Origin: SMXL01 sp964527795
GTDB lineage: Bacteria; Bacteroidota; Rhodothermia; Rhodothermales; UBA10348
Length of the DNA: 9,283 nt
Direction: 5' to 3'
Assembly (NCBI GenBank): GCA_964527795.1
Contig: CAZGOS010000114.1
Coordinates: 1 to 9,283, forward strand
Shown here: piece after piece, positions 5,999 through 9,283 of the stretch
Layout of the letters: the number at the start of each line of letters is the position of its first letter
Position numbering within the stretch: the first letter of the stretch is position 1
Program-made: the position numbers and the translations under genes
The notes under the pieces: model-generated
The model's database searches: none
Told to the model about the DNA's origin: nothing
What the model saw: only the letters and a program-made list of their open reading frames with translations

Positions 5999-7006
5999 TC
6001 AGTTCTGCATGTCATATCTCAGGACAAACTCGGAGTCTCCGTCACGCTCATATTCACCACGGCCGTCGTTGGCGTAGGGGGAATACGTGCGCACGCGTAT
6101 GGCATTCTCTTCAGGAAAGAACTGCATGATTCGCAGCATACCGTTACCTCCGTTCTCCCGACTCTGATAGTTCGAGAGAAGCGAATAAATCCGATTCCCG
6201 TTATCTGTGTCGGTCCGTTGCCCCTCACCTCCATTGCTGCCTACGTGTCCTCCGAGCATCAGGAACAGATTCGCATTGTCCTTCAGCGCTTCGTAAATCG
6301 CACGGCCCTGATCGCTGAACGCAGCATCGTCACCTGATCCAATGAGGTAATGCGTTACGACGATGGCCCGACGATCAACGTTCGATTTCAAAAGGTAATC
6401 GGCCCAATCCAGAACCGATGTGTCGGGAGTCAGATCGTATTCAATATGAATCACGATGAAGTCCAATGCACCCGCGCTGAAGAATTCGAAATGATTGTCG
6501 TTTAGATCAGCGAAATGACCACCGTAATAATCGCGACCCTCAAATCGGGAAGCCCCGAAATACTCGTTGAAATACGTCGTCGTTCCATCCGCATCTCCTT
6601 CCGGAGATTGATCGTGATTGCCGACGGCGATACCGTACGGAACGCCCTGATCGGGTCCGAAAACTTCCGGGTTGTCCAGCACCGACATGGCGTCGTTTGC
6701 TGCGATCCACTCTTCTTCAAACTCATCGCCATTCTGTACGAAGTCACCCAAATGGGTCACAAAGGCGATGTTGAGTTCATCACGGTTCTCGACAATCCAC
6801 CGCGTTTGCGACTGAAAAATTTCCGGCGTTCCATCGTGCATGCCGGCCGAATAAAACTGGGTGTCCGGCAAAACGATGATGGCGAAACTCGCACCCTCCA
6901 GCAATTCCGGTTCTTCGGCTTCCCTGCAGAACAGGGAAATGAAAGCCAGAAGCAGGACTGGAACAAGACGGAATGTCTTCGCGCCGGAAAATATCGGTTT
7001 CTTCAT
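5999..7006 (-). CDS. Calcineurin-like metallophosphoesterase, secreted or lipoprotein
   Basis: This protein of 335 residues begins with a basic stretch and a hydrophobic segment (about 14-26, LVPVLLLAFISLF), then C27. C27 may be a lipobox cysteine, although the Phe just before it is not the usual small residue. The phosphoesterase motifs are IVLPDTQ (D48), THLGDFV (D88), VGNHDQ (N130, H131), VVTHYL (H219) and LGGHVG (H254). These are the usual two-metal ligands of the family, and all are present. The enzyme probably works in the periplasm or on the outer membrane on a phosphodiester or phosphomonoester; the substrate cannot be read from the sequence. Its ATG overlaps the stop of the upstream serine hydrolase in an ATGA (7003-7006), so translation is probably coupled. 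That overlap also decides the start. Confidence 0.93.
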   Translation of the reverse strand: MKKPIFSGAKTFRLVPVLLLAFISLFCREAEEPELLEGASFAIIVLPDTQFYSAGMHDGTPEIFQSQTRWIVENRDELNIAFVTHLGDFVQNGDEFEEEWIAANDAMSVLDNPEVFGPDQGVPYGIAVGNHDQSPEGDADGTTTYFNEYFGASRFEGRDYYGGHFADLNDNHFEFFSAGALDFIVIHIEYDLTPDTSVLDWADYLLKSNVDRRAIVVTHYLIGSGDDAAFSDQGRAIYEALKDNANLFLMLGGHVGSNGGEGQRTDTDNGNRIYSLLSNYQSRENGGNGMLRIMQFFPEENAIRVRTYSPYANDGRGEYERDGDSEFVLRYDMQN

Positions 7007-8286
7007 TCGATAATTGACTGGTAGACAAGCGTGCGAAGTTTGTCCTGATCATCCAGGCCTAATGCGGGAATGAGCTGCGTGAAATAGACCACGACCAGTT
7101 CTTCCTCGGGATCTACCCAATACGTGGAGTGGTAGGCACCGCCCCATCCATATTCTCCTGCTGAACCGGGCTTGCCAAAGTCACCGAGGCGTTCGACCGT
7201 CGAGAACCCGAGTCCGAAGCCAACTCCTTTTCCCCAGGGAAATGCAATATCGCCGAGATGATTAATGGTCATCAAATCGACCGTTTTCGGTGAAAGAACC
7301 CGGTTCCCGTCCAGTTCTCCCCCGTTCAACATCATCTGAAGAAATCGCGCATAGTTGTTTGCAGTTGAGAGCAAACCGGCGCCGGCGGAGAAACTGACTC
7401 TGGGGCCTTCGACATACGCACCCTGTCCGACCATGAGCCCGGGATCCGGAGCTTCTTCGAGTCCGCCTTCCGACAGAGCCGAATAAACGGTTGCGAAACG
7501 ACCCGCTTTTTCGGCCGGCAAATAAAAATGGGTGTCGAACATTCCAAGCGGTTCGAAGATGCGGTCGAGAAGAAATTCGTCGAGCGGCATGCCGGATACC
7601 TCTTCCACCAACGCTCCCAGAATATCCGTTGAGTAGCCGTAGATGAATTTCGTTCCGGGATGGGCATCGAACGGAAGCGCCGCCATGCGCTTAACCGTCT
7701 CCCGAATGGGCTCGTCACGATCCGCAAAATACCAGCCCTGGATGCCGGCTTCTTCCCATAATTCGGCAGCTGGTCCACGCCCATAACTCACTCCCGACGT
7801 GTGCGTGAGCAGATCGCGTATCGTGATTGGTCTAGCTGAACGGGCGATCTCATAACCACTGTCTTCGTTCGGAACAGCGACAGTCGTTGCCGTGAACTCC
7901 GGCAAATAGTTACCGACAGGATCCTGAATGAGAAGTTTTCCTTCCTCCTGAAGAATCATCACGCCCACACTCACGACGGCCTTCGATTGGGAGGCGATGC
8001 GAAAAATGGCATTTTCAGGCATCGGCACGCCAGAGTCGATATCGAGAAATCCAAAAGACCTGAAGTAAACGATTTTCCCCTTCCGGGCAACCAGGGCGAC
8101 CGCCCCGGCCAGTTCTTCCTGCTCGACGTAATCCTGCATCGTGGCAGTCAGGCGCTCCAGGCGCTCGGAGGACATACCGACATTTTCCGGAAGCGTGGTG
8201 CGGAGATCCTGGGCCTGAAGAAACGCTGTCTGCGATAATACCAGCGCAAGGATAACGTGCAGAACGTATCGGATTGTCGTTCTCAT
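7003..8286 (-). CDS. Class C β-lactamase-like serine hydrolase, exported
   Basis: This 427-residue protein has a Sec-type signal (about 1-26, ending FLQAQ). The catalytic SxxK motif is IASQSKAV with S99 and K102. A Y-x-YS region (FIYGYSTD, Y218 and S219) stands in for the YxN motif, and GWGGAYHSTYW (about 380-390) is at the place of the KTG/HTG box. RDLLTHTSGVSYG (157-169) is another family landmark. This combination is typical of β-lactamase-family esterases, D-aminopeptidases and related hydrolases rather than of true antibiotic β-lactamases. The protein is periplasmic or extracellular; the substrate is unknown. The ATG at 8286 puts the signal at the N-terminus. The gene leads the cluster and overlaps the phosphoesterase by 4 nt. 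A promoter candidate lies about 37 nt upstream. Confidence 0.93.
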   Translation of the reverse strand: MRTTIRYVLHVILALVLSQTAFLQAQDLRTTLPENVGMSSERLERLTATMQDYVEQEELAGAVALVARKGKIVYFRSFGFLDIDSGVPMPENAIFRIASQSKAVVSVGVMILQEEGKLLIQDPVGNYLPEFTATTVAVPNEDSGYEIARSARPITIRDLLTHTSGVSYGRGPAAELWEEAGIQGWYFADRDEPIRETVKRMAALPFDAHPGTKFIYGYSTDILGALVEEVSGMPLDEFLLDRIFEPLGMFDTHFYLPAEKAGRFATVYSALSEGGLEEAPDPGLMVGQGAYVEGPRVSFSAGAGLLSTANNYARFLQMMLNGGELDGNRVLSPKTVDLMTINHLGDIAFPWGKGVGFGLGFSTVERLGDFGKPGSAGEYGWGGAYHSTYWVDPEEELVVVYFTQLIPALGLDDQDKLRTLVYQSIIE

Positions 8287-8476
8287 GGGTAGGTCGAGTA
8301 CAATGTGGCGGAATGGGACTCTATTATAAGAAGCCGGGGCATTGGAATAACTCTCATCGAACGAATAATTACCGGCGCCTCCCGGAACGGGGACTCAAAG
8401 CTTTCGCACTTCGAAGATTCGCTTCGAACAATGCAATCCTACAGCTACACTCGTTCGATTCGTCGTCAGGAATTCT
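8287..8476. other. Intergenic region upstream of the serine hydrolase
   Basis: This 190-nt gap separates the CocE-like gene from the serine hydrolase. Only the TATAAT-containing promoter candidate (listed separately) stands out. No terminator-like hairpin with a T-run after the CocE-like stop was found, so read-through is possible. No gene is called. Confidence 0.45.
8323..8328 (-). promoter_or_regulatory. Candidate -10 promoter box for the hydrolase cluster
   Basis: The minus strand reads CTTCTTATAATAGAG, with a perfect TATAAT about 37 nt before the serine hydrolase ATG. At about 17-18 nt upstream a TTATTC-like -35 is only a weak match. If the organism uses a standard σ70-like factor this would be the cluster's promoter. 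In Bacteroidota-like organisms the usual boxes differ, so confidence is modest. Confidence 0.4.
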
Positions 8477-9283
8477 CTACTTCGATTCCTTTACCTCCCG
8501 CCTGATAACCGGAAGTCTGATCTGCGACGGATGTGCCTGCGAGTAGTGAATCTCGTTATGAGCGACGATGCCCTCAGTTTCGTCGTAGTTGTTTCCCCCC
8601 GTATTCAGATTGCGCGTGAAACGAGGAAAATTACTGCTGGAAACCTCGATTCTGAATCGATGCCCCTCTGCAAAATAATTGCTCGTGGACATCGGTCCCA
8701 CTTCTATTTCGTAGATCTCTCCCGGCTCCATGAAGACTTCCCTGTCGTACCCCTCGCGGTATCGCGCTCGTTGAATCGTTTCATCCAGGTTGAATGCACG
8801 ACCGTCTGGATAAACGTCAAGCAGTTTCACGGTAAAGTCGGTGTCCTTGACGTCGGACGAGACGTAAATAGTTACTCCGATCGTACCTGTGATTTCGACG
8901 CCCTCGACAAGCGGATCGGACGTGTAGACAAGAATATTTGGATTCTTCTCCTGTTCCTGCTGATCAAACGCGCCGCCTTGAATGGCATTTCCGGTACAAC
9001 AGACGTTTCCGCCATAGGACATCACCGGATTCATCGGATCGTACGTGAAGGAATCAGAGGCTTTATCGGCGCCCGGGGCACTGGTTGAAAGCGTGCCGTC
9101 ACCAGTCAGCGTGTTCGCATTGCCTCCGCTTGACAGGTAATACGTAACCATCTCCACTTCCTCGGGAGGCCACGTCTCCGCTGTCTGCCACACATTGCTT
9201 CCCATCGTGAAGTACTGCACCCGGGGCGTATTTTCGAGCACACCGGTGTCTTCGCCCTTCAGCCAGTAGTCGAACCAGTCATA
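8477..9283 (-). CDS. CocE/NonD-family hydrolase, C-terminal part (N-terminus off the right edge)
   Basis: The frame is open from the right edge, with 268 residues to a TAG at 8477-8479. It begins YDWFDYWLKGEDTGVLE, which in this family directly follows the α/β-hydrolase domain. The PepX_C/CocE jelly-roll domain follows, recognisable from PRVQYFTMG, ETWPP, DPLVEGVEITGTIGVTIYVSS, DTDFTVKLLDVYPDGRAFNL and GHRFRIEVSSSNFPRF. Proteins of this kind are serine hydrolases acting on esters or amides, including X-Pro dipeptidyl-peptidases and cocaine esterase. The catalytic Ser, Asp and His belong to the domain outside the window, so activity cannot be checked here. CCTGNAIQGG (about 110) is common in family members. 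The downstream cluster is on the same strand after a 190-nt gap. A role in peptide or ester breakdown is possible. Confidence 0.93.
   Translation of the reverse strand, partial: YDWFDYWLKGEDTGVLENTPRVQYFTMGSNVWQTAETWPPEEVEMVTYYLSSGGNANTLTGDGTLSTSAPGADKASDSFTYDPMNPVMSYGGNVCCTGNAIQGGAFDQQEQEKNPNILVYTSDPLVEGVEITGTIGVTIYVSSDVKDTDFTVKLLDVYPDGRAFNLDETIQRARYREGYDREVFMEPGEIYEIEVGPMSTSNYFAEGHRFRIEVSSSNFPRFTRNLNTGGNNYDETEGIVAHNEIHYSQAHPSQIRLPVIRREVKESK

Noticed and set aside
7003..8286. True antibiotic-resistance β-lactamase
   Set aside because: SxxK is present, but the region at the YxN place is YGYS and the KTG place reads HST, which fits esterase- or peptidase-like members of the family.
8330..8341. 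Minus-strand GCCCCGGCTTC, identical to 11 bases of the tnpB left-end hairpin
   Set aside because: The match stops after 11 bases and there is no hairpin, tnpB or right end nearby, so it is probably chance.
1..9283. CRISPR array, tRNA or rRNA genes
   Set aside because: No regular repeat-spacer pattern and no recognisable tRNA or rRNA sequence were seen. A tRNA scan and a covariance search would settle it.

Overview
The window looks like a piece of a mid-GC bacterial chromosome of about 50-55% G+C by eye. DUF5916-type β-barrel sequence, PadR and DinB regulators or enzymes, and secreted lipoprotein or serine hydrolases with few Shine-Dalgarno sites point to Bacteroidota, Rhodothermota, Balneolota or a related lineage. 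This is inference from gene content only. Nearly all intact genes are on the minus strand. The exceptions are a transposon and the broken gene it sits in.

Region 1 (about 1-2380, minus strand) reads right to left. It starts with a small helical protein (73-92 aa, depending on start) and a possible 30-residue single-span membrane protein. A TalC/FSA-type transaldolase (226 aa) follows, and then a β-CASP metallo-β-lactamase-fold RNase-like protein that runs off the left edge. The last two are only 51 nt apart and are probably co-transcribed.

Region 2 (about 2380-5130, plus strand) starts with some 375 nt without a recognisable gene. Then come two pieces of one DUF5916 outer-membrane-type protein (about 2756-3385 and 4681-5071) on either side of a solo-tnpB (IS1341-type, IS200/IS605 superfamily) element. 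The TnpB has all its RuvC and zinc-finger residues. The element has matching imperfect hairpins at both ends and a structured 3' region that is a good ωRNA candidate. The DUF5916 gene also lacks its N-terminal part and the middle of its barrel, so more than simple insertion has happened.

Region 3 (about 5135-8286, minus strand) is a compact four-gene cluster. A secreted class C β-lactamase-like serine hydrolase overlaps a calcineurin-like phosphoesterase lipoprotein by ATGA. A DinB-family protein follows after 24 nt, and a PadR-type regulator after 51 nt. A TATAAT-containing promoter candidate lies in front. Region 4 (8477 to the right edge, minus strand) is the C-terminal part of a CocE/NonD-type α/β-hydrolase with a PepX_C jelly-roll domain. 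It is followed by a 190-nt gap before the serine hydrolase.

No rRNA, tRNA or CRISPR array was recognised. The clearest second-look items are the potentially active TnpB/ωRNA unit inside a decayed DUF5916 gene and the unusual hydrolase-phosphoesterase-DinB-PadR cluster.
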